NCBI GenBank assembly: GCA_028023455.1
Contig: JAQFVV010012545.1
Coordinates: 374,001 to 438,000, forward strand
Origin: Epiperipatus broadwayi
Taxonomy: Eukaryota; Onychophora; Udeonychophora; Euonychophora; Peripatidae
Reading direction: 5' to 3'
Length of the DNA stretch: 64,000 nucleotides
This document shows positions 1 to 10,452 of this stretch, piece by piece. Each line of letters opens with the position of its first letter. The first letter of the stretch is position 1. A model generated the notes under the pieces. The model did not search any database. It was not told the DNA's origin and worked only from the letters and a program-made list of their open reading frames with translations. A program made the translations under genes and the position numbers.

Positions 1-290
1 ATATTCGCTAAAATCGTTTTCCACGCCTTTGAATACATGGTTTCAACCAAGGATTATTTCAATCATGGAAAACAAAAAAGAAATCTGTGAGAGCAATGAT
101 AATCAAATATGTATTTCTAAAAAAAAAAAAACAGTACATTAAGCATTACAAGATATTTATTAATAACATATAAATTGACAAAACAATAATAATAACAAAA
201 ATAAATTATTTTCATTAAACAATATACATATATATTCTTACTTTCCATTTATATTTGACTAAGATTAATAATATTTTTATTTCTCCTAAC
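1..290. repeat. Dispersed direct repeat, copy A
   Basis: This segment matches 3296-3580 in the same orientation. Shared blocks include the stretch around 'ttcaaacatggaaaacaaa', 'gagcaatgataat', 'gatatttattaataac' and 'tttccatttata'. The two copies are roughly 80% alike by eye and differ mainly in poly-A length. No coding potential or terminal repeats were seen, so it is a local duplication or two copies of an unknown repeat. The left edge may continue outside the window. Confidence 0.7.
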
Positions 291-3200
291 CTTTATAGTT
301 ACACAATATTTTAATGGCAAGCCATGGATTCAAAAACAAGTAAATTGTTGAAATTTCAAACTTCTAAAAGTTCTTTAAGGTGAATGGTAAATCAGAATAT
401 ATTAAAATTATTATTATTAGCAGTTTTTCATTCCTAGAAGGTATACCAGATGTTCCTTCATTTTAGATATCCAAAATAGACATTTCAGTTGAATGCTTAG
501 TTTTTATTTGGAGTTTTTATATTTAAATTCTTTGATTTTTGAAAAATATCCAATAGAAAAGCTAAATCTAATAAACAATATTATTATTTAATTGTTTAAG
601 TGTTTAGTTAAGCAACACATATTAATTAAACTAGATACATAATATTTTTTTAAAAATATTTAATTAATAAATAATAACTTATTCTCATTGAATTAACATG
701 ATATTCACACATTTGACACATTACTTTAATTAATATTTTACCAACAAATGACTAAATTTCCACCAGCAATAGTCTTTGCTTCTAACAAAATATAATTTTA
801 AAAGTTTTGTTAAATAACTCAAAATTACATGGAAAGTTTAACTGTCACAAGTTGGTTTCTCGTTTTAAAACTTTAAAGTAACATGACTGTAACAAAATAC
901 TTCATTAAATAAATTCAAAATCATTTATATTAACATACACATAATAATCAATAATCCAAATATGAAAGGGTATTTATTGATTAATAAAAGAATAAAGAGG
1001 CAGATATCTAAAAAAGAAAGATCACATTAAAATTTAAACAAAAATCATATAAAGTCTATAAATTCAAAATGACTTTTATATTCTTACCTAGGATTAGCAA
1101 AAAGTCTGGCATTTAGCAGGTTTTCACAGCGATTTGTAACTATGATTTAAATATTCCTTTCTTTTATGGATGTTTATTTCATAATTCTGTATTATAAAGA
1201 GGTTTTAGATTGAGTCTGCAGGATCCTTGATTTTCTGTAGTCATATATGATTATTTACTCCATGTGTTTGTTTTACAGATTTGTTTTGTCATGATTGGTT
1301 CACTTTAGTATTTGATGCAATGCCATGCCCAGACAGAAATTCAGGGGGGAAATTGGAAACACTGATAACACATTTGAACATTCTTGGTTAACTTGAGGAT
1401 ATTTGTAATTGTCATATAGCAGCTCTCAGCTGGTTTCTAATATACAGTCAAGATTTTGAAGACAAGCATGAAGAATAAGATGATGTGATTTATTTTATAT
1501 AGACAATTTATATTGAATTTTCATTCAAAAGAATGTTAATCCCTTAATTACTATGAAAATTATTACAACAAATTAGTATTTCTGGAAACTAATGAAAGAT
1601 TTATAATTACCATATTAGTTTTGGATAACATAACTTACACAATACTATCCATTTTTGATTTTCTAATTTTAATTTCTTTATGTATTAAATTAAATTCCTC
1701 CAGTTTAATTATAGTTGAAATTTAAAAGTTAACCTTAAACCTTACACAGGGTTGCATTTGCATTATATTTCTTGGTTGCAATTTTTATAAACATTAAAAC
1801 ATTTTTTATATTAGAATTCAATATTTTGGATACAATTTATTACAAATATAAGTTTACAAATGAAACAAAAATCATATTTGAACTCTGTGAAAAATCAATT
1901 GGGGTATTAAGATTAAAGGAAAGGGTTTTAATAAATATGTGCTATTAGTATTTATTTATAAGTCTAATACATGAACATAAGATTGCAGATGATACAGACA
2001 ATATGAAGAAATGATAATTAAAGATAGTAGTAATGTGGGATAAAAACAAAGTAAATGAGTGAAAGAATAAACACATATCAACGTCATCATTAAAAATAAA
2101 TGGAATTAGGCCAAATATGTTGCTTGAAGACATGGTTAACAATATAGAAAACTGGATTCCAAAAGAGTACATGTAAAGGTCAGAGAAAAAAAATCATAAA
2201 TAAGATGGATGTGATGAGAAAAAAAAAGTTTAGTAATGTGAATCAGATTAGATATTGGATTAAACTCAGATAAAACTTTTTAATCTATATTAAGTTGATA
2301 GCAACTGAAATTAACACACATTGTAAAATGTTTTTTGCATACATCCACAAGTTATAAATATAATGCAAAATTTATCACTGAATACAAAATATATTCAAAA
2401 AGTAAAATTAGCTTCTTTAAGTGTTTTTCTTTTTTTTTTTTTTTTTTAGAAAAAAAGGAGGGAAGGTGACTGCCAGAATAAGTTATTAAAAATGAGAGGC
2501 AAGATAATGGAACTAATAGATATAATATAAATTACCCACTATATTAATCCAAGCAAAAAAGAATTCTTTATTCTATTATTAATACTAAGGAGTGTTAAAA
2601 TTATACACGCATATACTGTATATCAAATTCAAAACAAACAGTAAGATTCAGTGTAAGTTAATCAAAACTAATTGCCGCTAATTTCATATTAATTAAATAA
2701 TTTAAAATTAACATCGCTAAAGTTAAATAATAGAAATTATAAACTAGCGTTTAAAAGGTTTAAAATTATAACAAAAGATAATTATCTTTCACAATTGTTT
2801 TAACTTCAACAACGATTAAAAAAAAAAACCAAAAAAAAAAAAAAAATTAGCATAACGAAGATTTAGCATAATAATAAATGCAAAATTTAATCAAAACAAT
2901 GAGGCGAGAGCTTTACTTTTAATTAAGAACTTCTCCATCTTAAATTTATAAATAGAATAATATTCACCCAATATCTCTAAGAACACAAAAAGTACAGAAT
3001 TTTAATTGCTAATTTCAATTTATATAATTTTACAATTTCACTATACAAGGAACTGAATTCAAAATAAATGTAAGTAGGGATATCGTTTTACTTAAAAGTA
3101 TATATTAAACATGCTATTTATAATTATTTTTGAATTATATTTTAATTACATTGTTTAATGAAGTAAAGACAAATTTTCAAATTTGAAAATCACAGCTACA

Positions 3201-3295
3201 ACTAAGTATAGTAAATAGTAGTAGGATTTAGCAGTTAAAAAATAATGTTTCCTGTAATGAGTAAGAATATGTTCTAATGCAGAACATTCTATAGT
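291..3295. other. AT-rich non-coding stretch
   Basis: No gene, RNA or complete mobile element was recognised. The sequence is A/T-dominated with poly-A/T runs (2430-2448, 2818-2845). A strong donor-like site read on the minus strand occurs near 1085, but no convincing exon accompanies it. Confidence 0.6.
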
Positions 3296-3580
3296 ATTCA
3301 CTAAAATCATTTCCCATGCCCTTAATTAGATCGTTTCAACAGGGAATATTTCAAACATGGAAAACAAAACAAAAAAAAAAATCTTTAAGAGCAATGATAA
3401 TCTCAAATATCTTTATCTAAAAAAAAAAAAAAAAAAAAGGACGGTAAGCATTATACGATATTTATTAATAACAAATAAATTGTCAAACTAATAATAACAA
3501 CAATAAATCATTTTCATTAAAAAAAAAAAAATCTTTCCATTTATACTTGGCTAAGACCAATCATATTTTCTGTTCTCCAA
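3296..3580. repeat. Dispersed direct repeat, copy B
   Basis: Second copy of the repeat at 1-290, in direct orientation about 3.3 kb away. It contains an expanded poly-A run at 3421-3438. It ends some 280 bp before the palindrome upstream of the bromodomain-like gene. Confidence 0.7.
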
Positions 3581-3857
3581 ATAGTCATATAATATTTTGT
3601 AATGGCTTAGAAAAAATATGCAAATTTACAAGTGCTTTGCTTTTGTTTTTATAAAAACATCAAATATTATTACATACTGTATATCAGCAAAGTCACTGCT
3701 TTAAAATGGATTATAAACAGAAAATGCTATAATAATTTTCGCTGAAAGTAGATACAAAGCAGCAGAAATCGGTCACTAATGTATGATCTTAGTGCTTTTC
3801 CTAAAAAAACATAATTTCTGCAATTCTACAATTGCATATATATAGATCACTTTTGTT

Positions 3858-4044
3858 ATGACCGTTATTTAAAAAATATATTGTAATAACAATAAAAATA
3901 ATAAATATAATAGTTATTAACTATTATACACAGTCTTTCAATCCGCAGACTTGTGGATTGAAAGATTGTATAATAAGTTAATCACCGATTTAGTTACTAC
4001 TTTTATTGTTGTAACAATATCAATATTATTGTATTAACGATGTT
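3858..4044. repeat. Imperfect palindrome / foldback element upstream of the bromodomain-like gene
   Basis: The inner part is a clear hairpin: 'gtctttcaatcc' and 'ggattgaaagattgt' flank a loop of about 10 bases, and matching AT-rich flanks extend the stem to ~30 bp (about 3915-3983). Outside it, weaker complementarity continues, for example 'taataacaataaaaataataa' on the left against 'ttactacttttattgttgtaa' on the right. This gives arms of ~80 bp with gaps. The shape fits a small foldback or MITE-type element. It lies 50 bp upstream of the splice acceptor of the 4123-4977 gene. No target duplication was established. Confidence 0.65.
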
Positions 4045-4080
4045 TTGCCAAAAGTAGATATTAGTATTACATAATCGTTC

Positions 4081-4092
4081 TTTTTTTTACAG
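4081..4092 (+). other. Candidate 3' splice site before the bromodomain-like CDS
   Basis: A pyrimidine tract runs straight into TTTTTTTTACAG, ending at 4092. This places an exon start at 4093, 30 bp before the ATG at 4123. It suggests that the single coding exon is joined to an upstream non-coding exon. The upstream exon itself was not identified, and chance T-runs are common in this sequence. Confidence 0.45.
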
Positions 4093-4122
4093 ATACAATT
4101 TTAAATTCAACTATTATTAATT

Positions 4123-4977
4123 ATGGAACAAACTCTAGAAGAAATACTCTCCAATGGAATTTCAGGGAGAATGACAAATCAACTGTTTTATTTAAAAATT
4201 GTGGTTAAAGCACTTATGAAAAGTCCAAATTCAGAACCTATTAATCAAATTATTCCTCAAGAGAATCTTGAGTATTCAAAAATGATTATCAATCACATAG
4301 ATTTCAAGATAATTGTAAATAGATGTAAAGCTACAATTTATTCTTGGAGCAGAGAATGTATTGAAGATATAAAGTTAATGTTTTCAAACTATTATTTGTA
4401 TTACAAAAATATCGATAGCGTAATAACTAAGATTCAGGAGCTGGAAAAAGAATTCTATCAGAGAATGGAATATATGCCTCCCCAAGAATTTGAATATCAG
4501 CCTCAATTAAGTGAAAAAGGTTTTAATAAGTTAAAAGCAGAACGTGTTCAAAGATACAAGACTAGAAAAATTATTAAATCCGGAGTTAATCCAACATCAG
4601 TCAAAAATAATGAGATATCAAATCTATCTTTAACACCTTGTTATCAAATATTAAATGAGTTAGTAGATTTTCAATTTTCAATTATTTTTTGTAATAAATT
4701 TAGTAAAGAATATACCAATAATGAACTATTACATATAAAAACCATTAATCAAAATTTGTTGCGAGGTATTTATAAGACAGTTTCTGAATTTGCTAATGAC
4801 ATAAATATGATGTTTAAAATTTTTGATAAATTTCATAGTAAAAATCGGAAACAAATAAAAGACAGTCAAGTTATCCAAAATTTTTTTCACTTTTTGTATG
4901 AAATATATGCCAATGAGAGTAATGAAAAAACAACTAAAAATGAGAACCAAAATGAGACGCAGAATATAAATATATAA
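4123..4977 (+). CDS. Intronless, divergent BET-type double-bromodomain-like protein
   Basis: An open frame of 284 codons, the longest in the window and far above chance length at this base composition. Residues 15-120 follow the first bromodomain (BD1) of BET proteins (BRD2/3/4/BRDT family). The opening 'GRMTNQLFYLKIVVKAL' mirrors the BET 'TNQLQYL..VV.K.LWK' helix. 'ECIEDIKLMFSNYYLYYK' mirrors the stretch before the acetyl-lysine pocket, and 'LEKEFYQRMEYMPPQE' the end of helix C. Residues 169-265 look like a poorer second bromodomain ('LLRGIYKTVSEFANDINMMF'). The anchoring Asn aligns with Tyr94 in BD1 and His238 in BD2. The WPF shelf reads EPI, with the ZA loop about three residues short. The C-terminal ET domain is absent and the tail is Asn/Glu/Lys-rich. 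BET genes normally have introns, so this is probably an old retrogene. The long open frame suggests a maintained protein that no longer reads acetyl-lysine canonically. A recently silenced retropseudogene is the alternative. Confidence 0.75.
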   Translation: MEQTLEEILSNGISGRMTNQLFYLKIVVKALMKSPNSEPINQIIPQENLEYSKMIINHIDFKIIVNRCKATIYSWSRECIEDIKLMFSNYYLYYKNIDSVITKIQELEKEFYQRMEYMPPQEFEYQPQLSEKGFNKLKAERVQRYKTRKIIKSGVNPTSVKNNEISNLSLTPCYQILNELVDFQFSIIFCNKFSKEYTNNELLHIKTINQNLLRGIYKTVSEFANDINMMFKIFDKFHSKNRKQIKDSQVIQNFFHFLYEIYANESNEKTTKNENQNETQNINI

Positions 4978-4987
4978 TATTACTATA

Positions 4988-5200
4988 ATGAATTTCTTGT
5001 TGATTACAGGACTACGAGTATAGTTTTACAACATATAACCACTAAACAAATATAAAAAGTCAATGGATGATGAAAAAAAAATTATAAGTGAATATAATAA
5101 AACATAATAATAATCACAATTTATTTCTTAATGATTACATGATTGGAGTGCAGTTTTATAATTTATAACTCATAATGAATTTGAAAAAGCCAAATAAAAG
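4988..5200. repeat. Diverged tandem duplication in the 3' flank, with poly-A signals
   Basis: Segment 4988-5065 ('gaatttcttgttgattaca', 'tatagttttacaacatataac') is repeated in degraded form at 5116-5198 ('tttatttcttaatgattaca', 'gcagttttataatttataac'). AATAAA occurs at 5096-5101 and 5193-5198, which could end a transcript of the bromodomain-like gene. The hexamer is frequent by chance in such AT-rich DNA. Confidence 0.45.
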
Positions 5201-5711
5201 CTAAAAAATAAAATACTCATAGAGTTTTACAAATGTGCAAATACAAATACCTTTGGATTTTAATATTTAAAACTACTATTATCTGCTTGATTCAGAAGAT
5301 GATAAAGCCATTTATCGGTTTGGATTTATAGAAGAATCTAATAATATACAGAGTTATAAGAACACTGGCAGGACCAGAAAACTTAATCTGATCAGAACTC
5401 TTTATGAAATAGTTCAAATGCATGATGTTTATTTTTTACCAACATAATCTCATTCAAAATAAAATCAGGATGATATTGTTTCTCAGTAATTCTGTGAACC
5501 TTTTCAATTTTTCACAAGATGAAATAATTTAAAATTAAAGCAGCTATTGAGCAAATGTGACAGCAAAGAATTTAAATTATTTTTGTCATTTTTTTTTTTT
5601 ACTGTGATTATAAGTATGCAAACAAGTAAATATCATTTCACTACTAAAATGTTTGTTTTAATTTTGAATTGAAAATATTTATTTTTTGTAATAAAATTTT
5701 CAGTTTATTTG

Positions 5712-6321
5712 TATTTATATATTGGACTATTTCCATCATCTAATATTAAGTCTTGAATGTCTTTAGAAAAATATAACTTTATTTAAATATTCCAAATACA
5801 TTCAACTATTAGTAATAGCAAACAACATTTCAAAAGGTATTATTCTTCCCTTTTCTTCAGGTGTTGTTGGCGTGAGCAGTGACAGTACTAGTATGGGAAT
5901 CAAACATGGACCTTTAGATTCTTAAATATTGAATTTTTAAGGTAACACTCTAATCAACTGAGCCATCCTGCCAAGTCAGTAGAAATTTTCATATACTTAT
6001 CTATGAAGTTCCTTCTGATTTCTACACTTTTTCCTAAGAAGAAAGTGATTAGTAATTTCCATACATTATGCATAGTCATGGCTGACTTATGGGATTGTCT
6101 GCCATTGTCATATGAGCAGCTTCTTTAAATTTTCTTCATTGTATCTTTTCTCTATTCAATATTTTTGTATTTTCCCAACCTGTGTACTATTACTAACAGT
6201 TGTAAATATTTGGAATATTTAAATAAAGTTAATTTTTTTTTCTAAAGACATTCAATACTTATATCTGATGGTGGAAATAGTCCAATATATAAATACAACT
6301 AAAATACCATCATCACAAACC
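5712..6321 (-). mobile_element. Retroposon with tRNA-like promoter, inverted arms and 14-bp target duplication
   Basis: A perfect 14-bp direct repeat (TTTCAGTTTATTTG) occurs at 5698-5711 and 6322-6335, as expected of a target-site duplication from LINE-type retroposition. Inside, ~113-bp inverted arms at 5708-5820 and 6186-6299 share 'tattggactatttcca' and 'attgaatgtctttagaaaa'. Between them, the minus strand at 5890-5972 looks like a tRNA: box A 'TGGCTCAGTTGA' and box B 'GTTTGATTCCC', about 45 nt apart. This makes it a tRNA-derived SINE-like element. The tRNA-like part is not at the end, so the element is probably composite. A partial copy lies at 6721-6860 and an older diverged one at 37500-38760. 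Confidence 0.65.
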
Positions 6322-7498
6322 TTTCAGTTTATTTGGCTTATTTTATACATTATATTTTTGATATTACTTGATAAATAGTTTTTGAGTATATCTTTTTAAT
6401 AGATTATATATTCAAATAAGGTGTTCTTTCCATGTGAAGAAATGACTATAAATGTTTAGTAAAAATTTTAAGTTCTAATTGGATTTTTTTTAATGTGGCA
6501 AGTACTAATTAATCACCAACAAAGTTACCAATCTAATCTTAATGAATATCTAATTAATATTAGCTATTGAGTAAATCTTTACCATCTGGTTGATAAGCAT
6601 AGTAACTTTTGTCTTTTTTAAACCCTCATTTTATGAGAGGCTATTGAGGAAACATTTGCCCTTCAACACAGACTATGTACTTGCTTAGTGTTTTTCTGAA
6701 GGTTTGTGACACTGGTGTTCTAGTTGTATTTTTATATTAGACTATTTCCATCATCTAATATGCATATTGAATGTCTTTAGAAAAATTTGACTTAGTTTAA
6801 CAAGTTAGTATATGCACATTTCTAAAGGTATTATTCTCCCCTCTTCTTCAGATGATACTAAATAAAGAAAAATTTTCTGGTTGAATACAAACAATTGTTA
6901 CTTCTGCTCTTTTTTCATTCATTTCTTTTCTTATTTACTTCCATTTATTTAGGTTGAAATGGCCTTATCTTTTTAAAACTCTCATCATCAGTCAGCTTTC
7001 TTTTGTGCATTAACACAAACAAGTGTTATCTTTTTAATTATAATGTGCAATACTGATTTTATACATCTTTCTTATCATGTGTGTTCAATTTGTAATAAGT
7101 ATTTAAAAATCTTAGCTTTAAGTAATATTTTTGAGATATATTGTAGCATTAGCAATTAGTTTTTTTTCAATACTTTTATCCCACAAATGATTACCTTTTT
7201 TTTGTTTTTGGCAGTTCAAACCTTTTCTCCTTTATCAAATTTTGGAAAAATTATGGTCTTGCAATCATGCATGACACTAAATTTGGTTAAGTAATCAAGC
7301 CTCAAAGTTTTTTTTTTTTTTTAAGTTGTGGAAACATTTGTTATGTCAGTAATAATAATATTAGCAAAGAAAGCCAATACAGTTGGGTGCCTACATTTCG
7401 ATTGTATGTTCAGTTGATTCTTAAAACATTGTTCATCTCATGAAGCAATACTCAGATAACTAATTAATAAATTTAATAGTTGTTTTATGTGGATGATT
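6322..7498. other. Non-coding stretch with a partial retroposon copy
   Basis: The only recognised content is a partial copy, at about 6721-6860, of the arm and adjacent interior of the 5712-6321 retroposon ('agactatttccatcatctaa', 'aaaggtattattctcccc'). The rest is AT-rich with no gene seen. Confidence 0.6.
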
Positions 7499-7710
7499 TC
7501 TAATAATACAAAGTATTGATTTACAAATTAATTTATAATGTGTAATGTAAAATCTCTTATTAATTTGTAGTTGACAATTTTATTCCAAACTTTTAGTATT
7601 ATTTGTTTTTTTTTTTCAATTTCTTATTCAGTTTTGAAAAAAAAAAAAAATATGGAGGGGTAACTACAGTCAATTATAAATTTTCTTTTTAATTTTAAAA
7701 AAGTGATTTC
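7499..7710. repeat. Left half of a tandem duplication split by the LTR element
   Basis: This stretch resembles 12485-12735 on the other side of the LTR retrotransposon: 'ttacaaattaatttata' against 'ttgcaaattaatttata', and 'cagttttgaaaaa...tatgg...caattataa' against 'gattttgaaaaa...tatgatcaattataa'. The LTR element appears to have inserted at or near the junction of a pre-existing duplication of about 230 bp. Confidence 0.5.
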
Positions 7711-7714
7711 TCAT

Positions 7715-9743
7715 TATAACGATCGAAATGAAAGTGAAGATTGAATCTAACTGCAAACTACGATATCTGCTCTACAAGGCGCCATCTAGGCATTTAAACC
7801 TAGAAAAATTTATAGAGTAGGCAGATACGCGCTGTTAAGATTCCACTTTATTTAAATATTCAGATCGTTAGCCCAAGTCACTAGCTCAGTGGAGTAGCAG
7901 AGATAATAAAATATAAATTTTATATCTTAAATATAAAAGAATAAAAGCCACTGCCAGAAATTAACACATAAAAATATTTATTTACGCACATATAAAATAA
8001 CATTTAAATTTTGAGGAATAAATTCAACATTTTAGATTTTTCTATTAATCTTTAGTTTTACATTTAAGTAAATTACAACCATGAGTTTAATATTTATTTA
8101 GTGAGTCGAGTATGAATAGACTACATAGATCTGCATTTGAAAAGAAAATATTCTTCCCTGATTTAACCTTAGGCAACAAATTTCGCAATCAAACCGGCGC
8201 CAATCCATCTGATACATTTATGTATTCAATGTAGCATGAAAATACGACAACACAAAATACTATACTGTCAGGAATGTACATCTGATCAGTAAGTAGAATT
8301 AGAGAAGACATTGTCTCTCCACCAACAGGAATGTCACATCTGTTGGCGAGTAGAACAATAAACATAAAACTCCATAGGAATGGACTGCGGTCCTTTGCCG
8401 TCTTACAAACCCATCCATAGGCAAACAGAAGGTGTGTGGCGTATATATATAATCCTGCCCGTAGCGGATCTCATACTACATCTACAATTACACAAATATA
8501 TCCAATCCATTGAACCAATTCAACTACGAAATGAATAACCTAAGATTACCCTCCCTTAATATAACTTTACAAAACTATATAGCCATTCACGCCCGACTTA
8601 AATTTAACATTTAAATACGTTCGCACAGATTATTTTTATAAATTTGTTTTTAAAATGTTGAGTATAGATCGGCTGCACAGATTCCACGGTCAAAAACATC
8701 CAAATTAAACACAATCGATCAAAATACAAAATCATCGATAACGTCAATTGCAAAAGGGAATACACAAGGCCCCATGGCATTCATCGTAAGATGCCCGCAT
8801 TAACATCGTTGACCTATATATTCTAATCAAATGTGAAAACTTCAACATAATCAACCGCTAACGAATCTATGCAACGTCTATACCCAACCTAAATTTCATC
8901 ATTTAAAATTTAAACAATAAATAATTTATACAATAAGAAAAAAAAAAATGGAAATGATTTTTATCAATCGGAAAACATATAAAATTAAACATTATTAATT
9001 TGATTTTAAACTTAAAAAAGTCAGATAGAAGTTCATAAGCTTGAACGAAAGTTCTTAATTATTTTTAAATTTAGAGTTCATGTCAATATAGCTTACGGTA
9101 GAAGAGTCCAGGTTTCTGCTTTTAATTCCCGTGATGCCTCCATTGGAAGATAATGTTCTGGAGATGGCAATAGCTGGTTCAAGGTATCACAGTCTTTTCA
9201 TTTTTTTTTAAATAGAGAGTGTGGTATGTGCGTCCTACCACATCTCTCAAACACAAAACGCTGGAACTGCCAGAAAAAACTGTATTTCCCTTTTTATATT
9301 ATCCACACGGATTCAATCAACAAAACGTCACTAATCCATCACTTTCGTTAGGGTCCGAGCCAAGGCTTAGTGCTTCCATTGGTCAAGCTAATTTCTCTTT
9401 ATTTTCTTATCTATCTTTCATCAGATCATTTTAATTATACAAGAGCCCAAGGCTAGCTTGCTTTTCAAACAATTTATAAACAATCATTTCCATTTACAGA
9501 TTACAAGAATTAATTAATACCTGTTTTTATTTTTAAATCTTGTACTTTTTTTATAAAAAAGTACGTTCAAATACTTATTTATTTGTTTTTTAAAAAAAAA
9601 ATATTTTTAAAGTTTGGCATCTGTGCGAATGTATATACGTTTAACAAACATTTTAATTTTAGCGTTTAGTTTTTTACTTTTATTTGCGAACTTTTAAGTT
9701 TTTATTTTAAATTAATGTAACGACATATTTATATATCGTTACA
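7715..9743 (-). repeat. 3' LTR of the retrotransposon (2029 bp)
   Basis: Downstream LTR in the element's orientation. It differs from the 5' LTR by about ten base changes plus small length changes in T/A runs and a 4-bp indel near the end. A TATA-like stretch read on the minus strand is at about 8442-8452. The leader-frame ATG of the other copy is ACG here (near 8400-8402). Confidence 0.88.
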
Positions 9744-10452
9744 TATCAGTAAACTTCCTCAAAAAACAAAAACATTAAAAAAAAAAAAGACTTTACTTAG
9801 TGTTAGTAATTACGTTACACAAATTGATTATATATGAAAATTTCAAAAGGACAAAACTTTTTTTTACAAGACAAAACAGTAATTACACACAAATATAATG
9901 ATTAAAAAAAAAAAGTTGACTGTTGATTCCCTATTACCAGCTAAATTTCTGCCCCCTCCCTTCCAAGTTTCATTTCTCCTACCTTTAACTATTACTTAGG
10001 CAAGTTGAACGATTAGATTTTAATTTAACAAGACTTTTTTTTTTTTAAAAAAAATATGATTTAGATTTATTATTACGTTTTATTTATTAGTTTTTATTCC
10101 TCGAATTTATCTCTACATATGCGCAATTTTTCTTACTGGCAGCACTTTTTAAACAAAACTTCAAACTGCAACTCCACGTCAATACAACAAATATATTTAT
10201 ACTAATTTCAGAAAAAATATTACGGGCATGATTTATTTTCAAAAGTACTAGTGGTTTATTAAACATCTGGCTATAACTTTACGTTAGTACAAAAATGTAC
10301 TTATTTCAGAAAAAACAACAAATGTTATTTGCATGATTCACTTTTAAAATTCTCAGGGCACTCGTGATTTATTAAAGATAGAAAATTTCATCATCATCAA
10401 TTCCCCTTCTCAGGGTCAATCTCTGAGGTAAGGCCACACTTGGGACGCCAAT
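9744..10452 (-). other. LTR element interior: non-coding, with internal polypurine tract
   Basis: There is no frame of note in 709 bp. On the minus strand a 16-base purine-rich tract (GGAAGGGAGGGGGCAG, 9949-9964) looks like a polypurine tract. It lies about 205 bp short of the 3' LTR rather than touching it, so it may be a central-type tract or the element may have been rearranged. No better tract adjoins the 3' LTR. Confidence 0.6.
10433..10450 (-). promoter_or_regulatory. Primer-binding site of the LTR element
   Basis: On the minus strand, two bases after the 5' LTR, the sequence reads TGGCGTCCCAAGTGTGGC. It begins with TGG, complementary to the CCA end of a tRNA. The first nine bases are complementary to GGGACGCCA, which fits the 3' end of eukaryotic tRNA-Asn. 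The match weakens beyond that, so the tRNA identity is tentative while the role is well supported by position. Confidence 0.65.

Noticed and set aside
1084-1145. Possible minus-strand exon with donor GTAAGA near 1085
   Set aside because: The short open stretch has no recognisable protein match and the acceptor is poor.
5890-5972. Genuine tRNA gene on the minus strand
   Set aside because: Box A and B are tRNA-like, but the sequence is degenerate, lacks a proper acceptor stem, and sits within a retroposon with target duplications.
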